From Roseovarius sp. M141 (GTDB lineage: Bacteria; Pseudomonadota; Alphaproteobacteria; Rhodobacterales; Rhodobacteraceae): a DNA stretch of 64,000 nucleotides. The stretch covers positions 2,728,001 through 2,792,000 of the forward strand of contig NZ_VCNH01000008.1 in NCBI RefSeq assembly GCF_024355225.1, written 5' to 3'. Made by a program: the position numbers and the translations under genes. Positions within the stretch are counted from its first letter, which is position 1; each line of letters starts with the position of its first letter. This document shows, piece by piece, positions 18,048-26,161 of this stretch. Below the pieces are notes generated by a model that saw only the letters and a list, made by a program, of their open reading frames with translations, did not search any database and was not told the DNA's origin.

Positions 18048-18868
18048 CACCCCAGCGCCTTGCGCAGCATATTAAGTGCGATGAGCACAAGGAACGCGCC
18101 GAACACGCGCTTGAGCGGTTTGGCGTCCATCGCATGCGCCAGCCGCACGCCCAAGGGCGCCGTCAGAAGTGTCATCGCGATGGTGATGGCAAAGGCCGGC
18201 AGGTTGACGGCACCGATGGTCAGCGGCGGGCGTCCCTCGGGTGCGATGTCCAGCATCAAAAAACCGATGACCGACGGCACCGCAATGGCGGCCCCAAAGC
18301 CTGCGGCGGTTGCGACAGCCCGGTGAATCGGCACGCCATGCAGGCTCATCAGAGGCACGCCGAAACTGCCGCCGCCGATGCCCATCAGCACCGACAGGAA
18401 CCCGACGATGGGCGACAGCACCGTGCGCAGGCCCGCGCCCGGCATCGCCGCGCCCAGCCGCCAATGTGCCCGGCCCAGCCCCATGTAAATCCCGACACAC
18501 AACGCCAGCCCGCCAAAGATCGCCTGCAACGTGCCCGACCGCAGCCCCGCCGCCACAATCACGCCCAGCACCGCCCCCACCGCAATACCCGGCGCCCATG
18601 TGCGCAGGATATCCCACTCTACCGCGCCCTTGCGGTTATGTGACAGGACCGACCGAACGGACGTGACGATGATCGTCGCCAGCGACGTGGCAAGGCAGAT
18701 CTGCATCAATTGCGGCCCGCCATATCCCAGCGTCTGGAACGCATAGAAAAACGACGGCACCAGAATGATCCCCCCACCCACGCCGAGCAATCCCGCCAGA
18801 ACGCCGGCAAAGGCGCCGATGGCCAGAAGCATGGCCGTCATGGCCAGCAGCAAGGTGGGATCGGGCAT
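18044..18868 (-). CDS. TSUP (TauE/SafE) family sulfite/sulfonate exporter
   Basis: A 274-residue polytopic membrane protein. It shows the two-fold TSUP repeat: GVLAGLLGVGGGIILVPSFF near the N-terminus and GFLSVLMGIGGGSFGVPLM in the second half. Family members move sulfite, sulfoacetate or related anions across the inner membrane. The AAGGAG ribosome-binding site supports the ATG at 18868. It overlaps the following gene, suggesting one transcript. Confidence 0.85.
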   Translation of the reverse strand: MPDPTLLLAMTAMLLAIGAFAGVLAGLLGVGGGIILVPSFFYAFQTLGYGGPQLMQICLATSLATIIVTSVRSVLSHNRKGAVEWDILRTWAPGIAVGAVLGVIVAAGLRSGTLQAIFGGLALCVGIYMGLGRAHWRLGAAMPGAGLRTVLSPIVGFLSVLMGIGGGSFGVPLMSLHGVPIHRAVATAAGFGAAIAVPSVIGFLMLDIAPEGRPPLTIGAVNLPAFAITIAMTLLTAPLGVRLAHAMDAKPLKRVFGAFLVLIALNMLRKALGW

Positions 18869-18928
18869 GGCGACGGCTCCTTGTTTCGGGGGACTTAATC
18901 GGGTTTGCCGGGCCGCTGCAAACGGAAA

Positions 18929-19942
18929 TCAGGCGGCGCGCGCCGTCGTCACTTCGGCCAGCGCCGCTTCGATCAGATCGGAACCCGCGCCGGGGCGATG
19001 CGCACCCTCAGACAGCATGCGCCGCCACGCCCGCGCGCCCGGTCGCCCGGCAAAAAGCCCCAGCATATGCCGCGTGATCTGGTTCAGCCGCCCGCCGCCC
19101 GCCAGATGCGCCTCGGTGTAGGGCAGCATCGCCTGTACGGCGCTCTCGGCGGTGGTGTCAGGCGACGTAGCGCCGAAAATAACCCGGTCGACGGCGCTGA
19201 GGATTTCGGCAGGCTGATGGTAGGCCGCCCGCCCGATCATCACGCCGTCCAGCCCCGCATCCAGAAAACCGCGGGCCTGCTCCAAAGACGCGACGCCCCC
19301 GTTGACCGACAGGTGCAGACCCGGAAATTCAGCTTTCATGCGGTGCACCAGCGCGTAATCCAGCGGCGGGATGTCGCGGTTTTCCTTGGGGCTCAGCCCG
19401 TCCAGCCATGCCATGCGCGCGTGAATGGAAAACCGCGTGACGCCCGCCGCCGCAACCCGCGCAATGAAATCTGGCAGAATATCGCCCGGCACCTGATCGT
19501 CCACGCCGATGCGGCACTTGACCGTCACCGGCACCGGCACGGCAGCGATCATCGCGGCGCAGCACTCGGCCACCAGATCCGGCGACTTCATCAGTACCGC
19601 GCCAAACGTGCCCGACTGCACCCTGTCGCTGGGACAGCCAACGTTAAGATTGACCTCGCCATAGCCCGCTCCCGCACCCAACCTGGCGGCCTGCGCCAGC
19701 TCCGCCGGGTCCGACCCGCCCAGTTGCAGCGCGACGGGATGCTCGGCCCCGTCGAAATCCAGCAGATGCACCGCCCCGCCCCGTACCAACGCGGGCGCCG
19801 TCACCATCTCGGTATAAAGCAGCGCGCGGCGTGACAGCTGCCGGTGCAAGTAGCGGCAATGGCGATCAGTCCAATCCATCATCGGCGCGACGGATAAACG
19901 GGACGCATTGAGAACATTATATTTTTTATCTTTATCAGCCAT
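18929..19942 (-). CDS. dusA: tRNA dihydrouridine(20/20a) synthase DusA
   Basis: A 337-residue FMN enzyme that reduces uridine 20/20a in the tRNA D-loop. It has the family opening LSVAPMMDWTDRHCRYLHR (residues 16-34), the active-site Cys103 in NLNVGCPSDRVQSG, and VTVKCRIG followed by SIHARMAW. The first dozen codons (MADKDKKYNVLN) are markedly A/T-rich compared with the rest. This is what is expected if an integrated element supplies a new 5' end. A tyrosine integrase lies 107 bases upstream on the other strand. Confidence 0.92.
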   Translation of the reverse strand: MADKDKKYNVLNASRLSVAPMMDWTDRHCRYLHRQLSRRALLYTEMVTAPALVRGGAVHLLDFDGAEHPVALQLGGSDPAELAQAARLGAGAGYGEVNLNVGCPSDRVQSGTFGAVLMKSPDLVAECCAAMIAAVPVPVTVKCRIGVDDQVPGDILPDFIARVAAAGVTRFSIHARMAWLDGLSPKENRDIPPLDYALVHRMKAEFPGLHLSVNGGVASLEQARGFLDAGLDGVMIGRAAYHQPAEILSAVDRVIFGATSPDTTAESAVQAMLPYTEAHLAGGGRLNQITRHMLGLFAGRPGARAWRRMLSEGAHRPGAGSDLIEAALAEVTTARAA

Positions 19943-19977
19943 TTACCGCTCAGTTATCCGTCCCGTTCTTGTCTCAT

Positions 19978-20049
19978 ATGTTGTAATTCTCGTCCATTTT
20001 TGGCATGGTTTACAACAAATGTTGTAACTCAGGCCTCATGTTGTAACCC
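19978..20049. repeat. three direct copies and one inverted copy of a TTGTAA motif before the integrase
   Basis: ATGTTGTAAyyC occurs at 19978-19989, 20019-20030 and 20038-20049; the third copy touches the integrase start codon and covers where a ribosome-binding site should be. TTACAAC at 20010-20016 pairs with GTTGTAA at 20021-20027 as a perfect 7-bp inverted repeat with a 4-base spacer. These may be integrase arm-type sites or an operator. Confidence 0.6.
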
Positions 20050-21228
20050 ATGGGTACCATCATCAAGCGAAAGCGGAAAGACGGCTCCACTTCCTGGCTC
20101 GCCCAAATCGCGATCCGGCGAGCAGGAAAGACGGTTTTCCGCGAGAACCGTACCTTCGAGCGCCGCTCGATCGCCGCGGCCTGGCTCGAGAAACGCGAGA
20201 AGGATCTAGCGAAGCCCGGCGCATTGGACGTCTTCCGCGCAGGCGACCACAAGCGCCGTGATGTAACCCTCGGCGATGCCATAGACAAATACGTTGATGA
20301 TAGCGCGAAGGCAATCGGTCGGACCAAGTCCCAGGTACTTAAGAGCATCAAGAGTTTCGACATCGCGGGCAAACCTTGCGCCGAGATCGATAGCGCAGAC
20401 ATCATCGCCTTCGCGCAGGAAAAACTGAAATCGGGCGTGACGCCTCAGACGGTGTCAAACTACCTGTCTCATATGAGCGCAGTCTTCACCGTGGCCGGAC
20501 CCGCGTGGAATTTTCCCCTGAACGACAAAGCAATGCGCGACGCCCTGATTGTCGCGAAGAAGCTTGGCTTGACCCAGAAGAGCCGGCATCGGGACCGGCG
20601 ACCGACGCTGGACGAGCTTGATCGCTTGATGACGCATTTCCTCGAACGCTCAACGCGACGCCCCTCCTCCGTCCCGATGCACCGCGTCATGGCTTTCGCG
20701 ATCTTCTCAACCAGAAGGCAAGAAGAAATCACACGCGTCAAATGGGCCGACCTGGACCAGGAGGGCAAGCGCATGCTGGTCCGCGACATGAAGAACCCAG
20801 GCGAAAAGATCGGCAACGACGTGTGGTGCGACCTTCCTGATCCAGCGCTCGCGATCATAGAGGCCATGCCCCGAAATTCAGACCAGATATTCCCCTACTC
20901 GACCGACGCGATCAGCGCTTCCTTCACGCGCGCCAATCAATTTCTCTGCATCGCGGACCTGCGCTTCCATGACCTCCGACATGAGGGCGTCTCCCGCCTG
21001 TTCGAGATCGGCTACAACGTTCCGCATGCAGCTGCGGTTTCTGGGCACCGATCTTGGGTATCACTCAAGCGATACACGCACCTGCGTCAGACGGGTGACA
21101 AGTACGAAGGCTGGGGCTGGACAACGGAAGTCACCACACCCGACCCAAAGCAGCGCACGAGAAGGCCAAATCGACGTCCGGCTACCGTCCGAATCAGGAC
21201 CAAGCCGGTTCGAAAGCATGGAAATTAG
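20050..21228 (+). CDS. tyrosine site-specific integrase, dusA-associated
   Basis: A 392-residue phage-type recombinase. An N-terminal arm-binding region (about 1-60) precedes a core-binding domain (about 72-175) and the catalytic domain. The catalytic residues are Arg222 (FSTRRQEEI), His307 and Arg310 (FHDLRHEG), His333 (SGHRSW) and Tyr342 (RYTH). It begins next to the dusA 5' end and reads away from it, the organisation described for dusA-targeting integrases of prophages and islands. All catalytic positions are intact, so it may be active. It has no normal Shine-Dalgarno sequence; the repeat copy abutting its ATG suggests tight control. Confidence 0.9.
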   Translation: MGTIIKRKRKDGSTSWLAQIAIRRAGKTVFRENRTFERRSIAAAWLEKREKDLAKPGALDVFRAGDHKRRDVTLGDAIDKYVDDSAKAIGRTKSQVLKSIKSFDIAGKPCAEIDSADIIAFAQEKLKSGVTPQTVSNYLSHMSAVFTVAGPAWNFPLNDKAMRDALIVAKKLGLTQKSRHRDRRPTLDELDRLMTHFLERSTRRPSSVPMHRVMAFAIFSTRRQEEITRVKWADLDQEGKRMLVRDMKNPGEKIGNDVWCDLPDPALAIIEAMPRNSDQIFPYSTDAISASFTRANQFLCIADLRFHDLRHEGVSRLFEIGYNVPHAAAVSGHRSWVSLKRYTHLRQTGDKYEGWGWTTEVTTPDPKQRTRRPNRRPATVRIRTKPVRKHGN

Positions 21229-21547
21229 TGCTTGAAGATAGATGCACAATACCTTGTTTTAATATAACTTTCAGCTTCCGGACTCTATTAGCTCCATCGT
21301 CCAGGATTCGCCGCTCGTAGCATTCGTCTGGCGCGATCTACTCCACAAAAAAAACAGCGGATGCAGTGTCCACATCATAGAACGGGCCACCGGCAGGTTT
21401 GCAAACAAAGTTGGTTGCGGGAGCTCACAACTCACGATTTCTGCGATTGACCGAAGGCGTGGTCCCTCGGCTTGCGGCGTAGATTTGGCCTGCTTTTCGG
21501 GAAATATCGCAGTTCGCGCTGATCGGACCGTTCGCGCGCGAGGTGCC
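21229..21547. other. non-coding stretch after the integrase
   Basis: About 320 bases with mixed composition, starting AT-rich and becoming GC-rich. I see no gene here. The minus-strand open frame through it lacks protein-like composition. The last part probably already belongs to the decayed tail gene that follows. Confidence 0.5.
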
Positions 21548-21972
21548 TGCGCACTGCGATGCGCGCTGCGGGGTCGACCTGGAGAATTCCGTGTTAAGGG
21601 CATGGGCGGCGTTGTTGATTTCCTGTGCGACCAGGCGTTCACAGCCTCAGGACTCAGCGGTTTCACCGCTAGTTGGTTCCCCTTCGGCACTGTCGAATGG
21701 ACCGGTGGCGCAAATGTGGTTCGGCGCGTCGAGCTCATTGCACATGACGTGACCGATGGCATTGCTGTGCTGACACTGCTCGAAGCGCCGGTTCGATCCA
21801 TCTCTGGCGATGACGCTTTCACCATTCGAGCAGGCTGCATAAGCGCATCGAGACCTGCGGCGCGAAGTTCGCCAACACCGCCAACTGCCCGGGCTTTCCG
21901 CACTTCCCCGGCCAGGACGCCGTGCTGCGATACGCTACAAAGGATGGCGGGCATAAGGGAGCGATGCTGTGA
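21548..21972 (+). pseudogene. decayed phage/GTA tail gene, DUF2163 (BR0599-type) C-terminal part
   Basis: Reading across two frames, the region recovers the C-terminal half of the DUF2163 tail protein (equivalent to orfg13 of the Rhodobacter gene transfer agent). CDARCGVDLENS comes first, then GFTASWFPFGTVEWTGGANVVRRVELIAHDV and VLTLLEAPVRSISGDDAFTIRAGC. After a frameshift come KRIETCGAKFANTANCPGFPHFPGQDAVLRYATKDGGHKGAML and a TGA at 21970. The N-terminal half is missing and at least two frame changes are needed. It is followed by relics of the next two tail genes in the usual order, separated by a two-gene insertion. Confidence 0.75.
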
Positions 21973-21977
21973 TCAGC

Positions 21978-22472
21978 CTATTGAGCAATGTGCCAGCTCA
22001 TCGAACGGTCGCAGAGACCGCCAAGGCGTTCGCGAAACTTGTCATATGCGACACCATTAGAAAGCAGTTCCCAATCACTGTAAGCGGCCGCGCAAATCGA
22101 CCTAATGTCTCTGTGATCATCTCCAATATTTCTGAATTGTGATCCGGCAGTGTACGAGATGATTAAGGAAAGGGAGAGCGCTGCTGTTCCAAATGAGGCA
22201 ATCAAGCCTTTTGAGCGGTCGACACCGAACAAATAAATGGAAAGTCCCCCAAGAAGGCCGAGGAATGCTGGAATGATACTACCGACTGCACCAATTCGAC
22301 TCATTCCACCTGCTAGTCCAGCACATGAACCTACGATTGATAAGACGACTAAAATAATCCCAATTTCTAGTTTTCGATCTCGTTGAACTGCTAGCGAGAG
22401 CACGAACGGAATTAAAGATCCGATCAAAACAGACGCGCCAAATATCTTCAATATATCAACTATGTGGTTCAT
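21978..22472 (-). CDS. multi-pass membrane protein, unknown, in an antisense cassette
   Basis: A 164-residue protein with about four hydrophobic helices in its first two thirds (ILKIFGASVLIGSLIPFVLSLAV; IGIILVVLSIVGSCAGLAGG; IIPAFLGLLGGLSIYLFGV; IASFGTAALSLSLIISYTAG) and a soluble C-terminal tail with three Cys. Base composition is clearly lower in GC than the core genes. The ATG overlaps the stop of the upstream secreted-protein gene by four bases (ATGA). No family recognised. The stop lies five bases from the end of the decayed tail gene on the other strand. Confidence 0.65.
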   Translation of the reverse strand: MNHIVDILKIFGASVLIGSLIPFVLSLAVQRDRKLEIGIILVVLSIVGSCAGLAGGMSRIGAVGSIIPAFLGLLGGLSIYLFGVDRSKGLIASFGTAALSLSLIISYTAGSQFRNIGDDHRDIRSICAAAYSDWELLSNGVAYDKFRERLGGLCDRSMSWHIAQ

Positions 22473-22849
22473 TCAGAGCCTATACCGTTGAAAATCAGGT
22501 ATCCAGACCCATTGCCTGCTTGAACTCCATGATCAGGAATCAAATACAGTTTGGCCGGATCCATGGTATCTCGATAGCTCTCCACCGCATCGCGTATTTC
22601 GTCTGGTACGGCCTCCTCAGAAATTTGAAGCGTGGAACCGTCTCCTCGTGCCACATATCCCTGAAAGCTCTCGGGATGAATGAATTTGGGTTGAACTTCA
22701 AAGAATGGCGGCGGCGGCGGTGCAGGGTCTCCACCGCCACCACCCCAAGGCACGCACTCAAATGGCCCTGGAGGACATTTAAAAACCGGCTGAGCATTAG
22801 CGGTGACACTCAGTCCCAAAAACACTGCCAAAGCCATTAATTCTCGCAT
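22469..22849 (-). CDS. secreted Pro/Gly-rich protein, unknown
   Basis: A 126-residue protein with a signal peptide (MRELMALAVFLGLSVTANA, cleavage before QPVF). It has a Cys-containing segment, a GGGGGDPAPPPPP stretch, and a C-terminal domain with DEIRDAVESYRDTMDPAKLYLIPDHG. ATG at 22849 is preferred over 22855 because GGAGAG lies six bases upstream. It forms a two-gene unit with the following membrane protein. No family recognised; an exported partner of the membrane protein is an inference from the overlap. Confidence 0.65.
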   Translation of the reverse strand: MRELMALAVFLGLSVTANAQPVFKCPPGPFECVPWGGGGGDPAPPPPPFFEVQPKFIHPESFQGYVARGDGSTLQISEEAVPDEIRDAVESYRDTMDPAKLYLIPDHGVQAGNGSGYLIFNGIGSE

Positions 22850-22898
22850 GAGCATCTCTCCGATCAGAACGTACTATTTATAGCAGAAAACTGCCCTC

Positions 22899-23343
22899 AT
22901 GATAGTCATTCAACGGCAGACAACCACACGCGAGCCAGTTGTTACTGTCGCACGGTCCTGGCTGGGCACTCCTTATCACGATCAGGCCAACCTCCGGGGC
23001 GGCGGCGATTGCCTTGATCTTGCACGGCGCGTCTGGCGGGATGTTGTAGACCCGGAGCCGTTCCCGATCCTGCCCTATAGCCGTGACTGGGTCGAACTGG
23101 CCCGGCGAGGTGCTGGCCAAAAGCGCGCGGGGTATAAAGCCGGGGATCATACCTTCCGAGGCCGGTCCCGGCGCGCTGGTTCTCTTCCGCATGAAGCCGC
23201 GCGCGATCGCCAAACATGTCGGGATGCTCACCGGGCCCGACACTTTTCTCAACGCCTACGTGCGTCTCGGCGTGATTGTCGAACCGCTCACCCTGTCTTG
23301 GCGGCGGCGCATCGCCTTCGCCGTCCTGCTCCCGCAACGCTGA
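22899..23343 (+). pseudogene. frameshifted NlpC/P60-type peptidase of a phage/GTA tail module
   Basis: The first frame gives TVARSWLGTPYHDQANLRGGGDCLDLARRVWRDVVDPEPFPILPYSRDW. A frameshift near 23100 moves the rest to another frame, EAGPGALVLFRMKPRAIAKHVGMLTGPDTFLNAYVRLGV...RRRIAFAVLLPQR, ending at TGA 23341-23343. This matches the tail-associated peptidoglycan peptidase (orfg14 equivalent). The catalytic Cys (GDCLDL) and His (AKHVG) codons remain, but the reading frame is broken, so the product is probably not made. Confidence 0.8.
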
Positions 23344-23352
23344 GATCCCCAC

Positions 23353-23450
23353 GTGGCAACTTTCGTTCTCGGTGTCGTTGGCGCTGCCATTGAGCACGCC
23401 CGCATAACGCGGCACCGCCTATGTTGTTTTCGAAGATCTGCCGCTCGGAA
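23353..23450 (+). pseudogene. remnant of the large phage/GTA tail-tip gene (orfg15 equivalent)
   Basis: It begins with GTG and MATFVLGVVGAAI, the conserved start of the tail host-specificity protein. It then jumps, in another frame, to a segment reading TAYVVFEDLPLGNY found far downstream in intact homologues. Roughly a thousand residues are missing by internal deletion. It directly follows the NlpC/P60 relic in the normal tail order. Confidence 0.6.
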
Positions 23451-23586
23451 ACTACAGCTGCTGATCATCGGAACCGTGGTCTGGTCGGTCAGTGACAAGC
23501 GGGCAAGACAGACGATGCGGGTGCCAGAACGATCATTCAATTGATCTTGTTTGAGTGACCGACAAGTGGGACTTTCCAGTCATTGA

Positions 23587-23730
23587 CAGCACAAGCAAAA
23601 CGGTCCGGTGAGCAGGCGCAGGAATTGTCATGACAACACTGTCGCAGACAGCTTCTTCCATCTTTTGAAACGCGAGAGGATCAGAAGGCGGACAGAAGAA
23701 AATGAACGAGGCAGGCATCTAGGAAACTAG
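23587..23730 (+). pseudogene. C-terminal fragment of an IS3-family transposase (OrfB)
   Basis: The open frame reads RRRNCHDNTVADSFFHLLKRERIRRR, the well-known end of IS3-type integrase-core transposases (GNC.DNA..ESFF..LKRE), including the catalytic Glu position replaced by Asp (VADSFF). It is cut off after about 45 residues by a TAG at 23728-23730. No inverted repeats remain. Confidence 0.75.
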
Positions 23731-23840
23731 GGGCACCTCAAAGAGATCAACTATGTGTGTTTCAATTCGGACAGAGAATCTTTCTGGAATTTCTGCTAAC
23801 GTAGTATGCTAGTCATGAAAAGTCGCACGGAGGACGGCAA

Positions 23841-24296
23841 ATTCGCGTTATCTACGTACACGGTGCCTTTGCCGATGCTGACAGCTGGTTCGGCATCCCC
23901 GAACATGTGGAGAACCTGAACGCGGATCTTATCCCTAAGCGAGTGGAACTTAAGCATCACGACAAGCCGGTTCAAAGCCTGAATATCGGATCGCTCAACG
24001 ATTATGTCCGGTCAATCGAGGGCAAGCTCCCCGACGATGAGACCGAGCAATGCGTGCTTGTCGGGCATAGCCTGGGCGGGATGGCCATCTCCGCGGCCGC
24101 CGCGGACCCGGCCCTCAAGGGCCGGATCAAGCGACTGGTCTATGTCGCTGCAGTAATGCCTATGGCCGGCCAGACCGCCGGGGCACTTCTGCCGGTTCTG
24201 AGCAAAGGTCAGGGGGCCGTCTTGGCAGAGTTTCACAAACTGGGGCTCGTCGGCGCCATAAGAGCGATGACCACGCTTGCGTCGCGAGATATGGGC
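23841..24296 (+). pseudogene. alpha/beta hydrolase, 5' part, interrupted by an IS256-type element
   Basis: The frame opens RVIYVHGAFADADSWFGIPEHVENL and contains the nucleophile elbow GHSLGGMA and VYVAAVMPMAGQTAGALLPVL, typical of salicylate-esterase-like alpha/beta hydrolases. No ATG is in frame before it. A good GGAGGA lies six bases before an ATT at 23841, suggesting the start codon was ATG and has mutated, or ATT is used. The gene is cut at about 24296 by the IS, and its C-terminal part continues beyond the IS. Confidence 0.75.
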
Positions 24297-25650
24297 AAAA
24301 GTTGGTGACGCTTGATCAGGCGGCAGCTTGAAGTTGGCGGATCCCATCGCGGAACTCAATCCCCTGGATGATCTCGGGCATGCGGTTTTGACCGTCGAGC
24401 TTGCGCCACTTCTTCTGCGCCGACATCATCAGCTTGAAGGCCATGGCCAGACCGGTCTTGCGGCTGAGGCACCCCTTGGTTCGTTTGGTGCGATGCCGGA
24501 CGGTGGCAAAGGTGCTTTCGATCGGGTTTGACGTCCGGATGTGTTTCCAGTGTTCCGCCGGATAATCGTAGAAGGTCAGTAACGCGTCCCTGTCTTTAAC
24601 CAGCTTGGCCACCGCCTTATCCCATTTCACTCCGTAGTTTTCGACGAAGAAATCAAAGGCGAGGTTGGCCTTGGCTTTTGTCTCGGCCTGCCAGATATCG
24701 TGCAGATGGCCCTTGGCTTTTGCCTGCACGGATTTCGGCATCGCGTTCAGCACGTTCATGGTCTTGTGAACCCAGCACCGCTGTTCCCTCGTCGTGGCGA
24801 ATGCCTCGCGCAGCGCCGTCCAGAACCCCAGGGCGCCGTCGCCGATGGCAAGCTTGGGATCCTGTTTCAGGCCGCGACGTCTGAGATCGAGCAGTAGCTC
24901 GCGCCAGCTTTGCGTGCTTTCGCGAAAGCCGTCGGTCATGGCCAGAAGTTCCTTGCGGCCATATTCGTCGGCCCCGACAACCACCAGAACGCATTGTTTT
25001 TCCTCGGCCATTCTCGGTTTGAAATAGACGCCATCCGCCCAGATGTAGAGAAAGCGGCGGTTGCCGAGATCGCGTTTCTGCCAAGCCTCGTAGTCTTTCC
25101 ACCAGTCAGCCTTCAGCCGCGTGACAGTCTTGGCAGACAGGCCCTTGGCGTTCGGACCCAGCAACGCCTCCAGCGCCTCGGTGAAATCACCCGTGGACAC
25201 GCCCTTGAGGTATAGCCACGGCAGCAGCTCTTCGACCGATTTCGCTTTGCGAAGATACCGCGGCAGGATGCTGGGCGTGAAGGTGATCTTGTCTTCGCCA
25301 GCGCCCCGATCCCGCACGCGCGGCACTTTCACGGGCACTGGCCCAATGCCGGTCATCACCTCGCGTTCGGGTAGGTGACCATGGCGCACCAGGCGTGCCC
25401 GCCCGTCCTCCAGCCTTTCTCCGGAAAAGGCGGCCATGAGCGTCGCCAGTTCGGCGTGGATCGCCTGTTCGATCAACTTGCGTGCGCCATCGCGGAGGAC
25501 ATCCGTGAACGCGTCGGTGCTAAATCCCGATGGATCGGGCAGTTGGGTAATGGTAGTCTCTGACATGTGGCATATCCTTTTCTCAGCAGAGAATCGACGG
25601 CGTCTGAACACCGCCATGATATGCCGCCCCTCAGGGCATCACCAACTTTC
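24297..25650. mobile_element. IS256-family insertion sequence, complete
   Basis: About 1.35 kb. Its ends form an imperfect inverted repeat of some 28 bases: the left begins AAAGTTGGTGACGC, the right reads AAAGTTGGTGATGC in reverse complement, both followed by TGA and GGCGGCA. It carries one transposase gene and splits an alpha/beta hydrolase gene. I find no clean target duplication, so outer limits may be off by a few bases. Confidence 0.8.
24316..25566 (-). CDS. IS256-family transposase
   Basis: A 416-residue transposase starting MSETTITQLPDPSG. The DDE triad is Asp178 (YIWADGVYFK), Asp243 (AIGDGALGFW) and Glu350 (TSNPIESTFATVRHRT). Cys264-x2-His267 (RCWVHK) is also typical of the family. 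The frame is intact and the length normal, so the element may still be active. The longer open frame to 25617 runs into the terminal repeat, so the start at 25566 is preferred. Confidence 0.92.
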   Translation of the reverse strand: MSETTITQLPDPSGFSTDAFTDVLRDGARKLIEQAIHAELATLMAAFSGERLEDGRARLVRHGHLPEREVMTGIGPVPVKVPRVRDRGAGEDKITFTPSILPRYLRKAKSVEELLPWLYLKGVSTGDFTEALEALLGPNAKGLSAKTVTRLKADWWKDYEAWQKRDLGNRRFLYIWADGVYFKPRMAEEKQCVLVVVGADEYGRKELLAMTDGFRESTQSWRELLLDLRRRGLKQDPKLAIGDGALGFWTALREAFATTREQRCWVHKTMNVLNAMPKSVQAKAKGHLHDIWQAETKAKANLAFDFFVENYGVKWDKAVAKLVKDRDALLTFYDYPAEHWKHIRTSNPIESTFATVRHRTKRTKGCLSRKTGLAMAFKLMMSAQKKWRKLDGQNRMPEIIQGIEFRDGIRQLQAAA

Positions 25651-25915
25651 GCGCGTAACTCTGGCGTCGCAGCCAATGGGCGTGTTTGACGACCCAATGC
25701 CTTCAAGCGATGAGTATGATGCAGTGACCAAAGCCTATATCCGGTGCACCAAAGACGGGATCATACCGCATGGCGAACAGAAGGCGATGATTCAGGATAT
25801 TTATGCGACCTCCGGCCAGCTTGTATACGAGAACGCGCTCGAAACTTTGCATTTTCCCCAACTGACAATGCCCGAAAAACTCGCCAGTATGATCGTCGAT
25901 GCGATCATGGCTTAG
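25651..25915 (+). pseudogene. alpha/beta hydrolase, 3' part after the IS
   Basis: Continues the hydrolase with LASQPMGVFDDPMPSSDEYDAVTKAYIRCTKDGIIPHGEQKAMIQ, then a catalytic-His segment TLHFPQLTMPEKLASMIVDAIMA and a TAG. These are the standard C-terminal motifs (YIRC..D..IP; HFP.L..P). Compared with family members, some residues before LASQP appear missing. The next 246 bases contain no gene I can support. Confidence 0.75.
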
Positions 25916-26161
25916 GGCGTCGGAATCTTTTCACGGCATCGGCACGATGGGCCTCGAACCCAGTGAGCGCAGAGATGGGAGCCTTTCGCTCTTCTGCACG
26001 ATTAGTTTTTTAAATTGGCGCGTCGGCGATGAGACTCGCAATGGCGGTTTGTTTCGCCAAGCTTTCTCATGTTAGAATATGATTTCAGTTACTGTATTCC
26101 AGTAAGTTAATTTCGCGCTGGATGCTTGTTTCACGGGATCTGATCAGGGGGAGGATGTGAG

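Noticed and set aside
21271..21954. Minus-strand frame of 227 codons
   Set aside because: It lies over the decayed DUF2163 gene, whose recognisable residues are on the plus strand; the minus product matches nothing.
24285..25665. Target-site duplication for the IS256 element
   Set aside because: The 8-9 bases on each side (ending ATGGGC on the left, beginning CGCGCGTA on the right) do not match; only a loose similarity between flanks 20-25 bases long is visible.
25940..25975. tRNA-like T-arm (GGGTTCGAGGCCC on the minus strand)
   Set aside because: No acceptor, D-arm or anticodon stem can be folded around it, so it is most likely coincidence.
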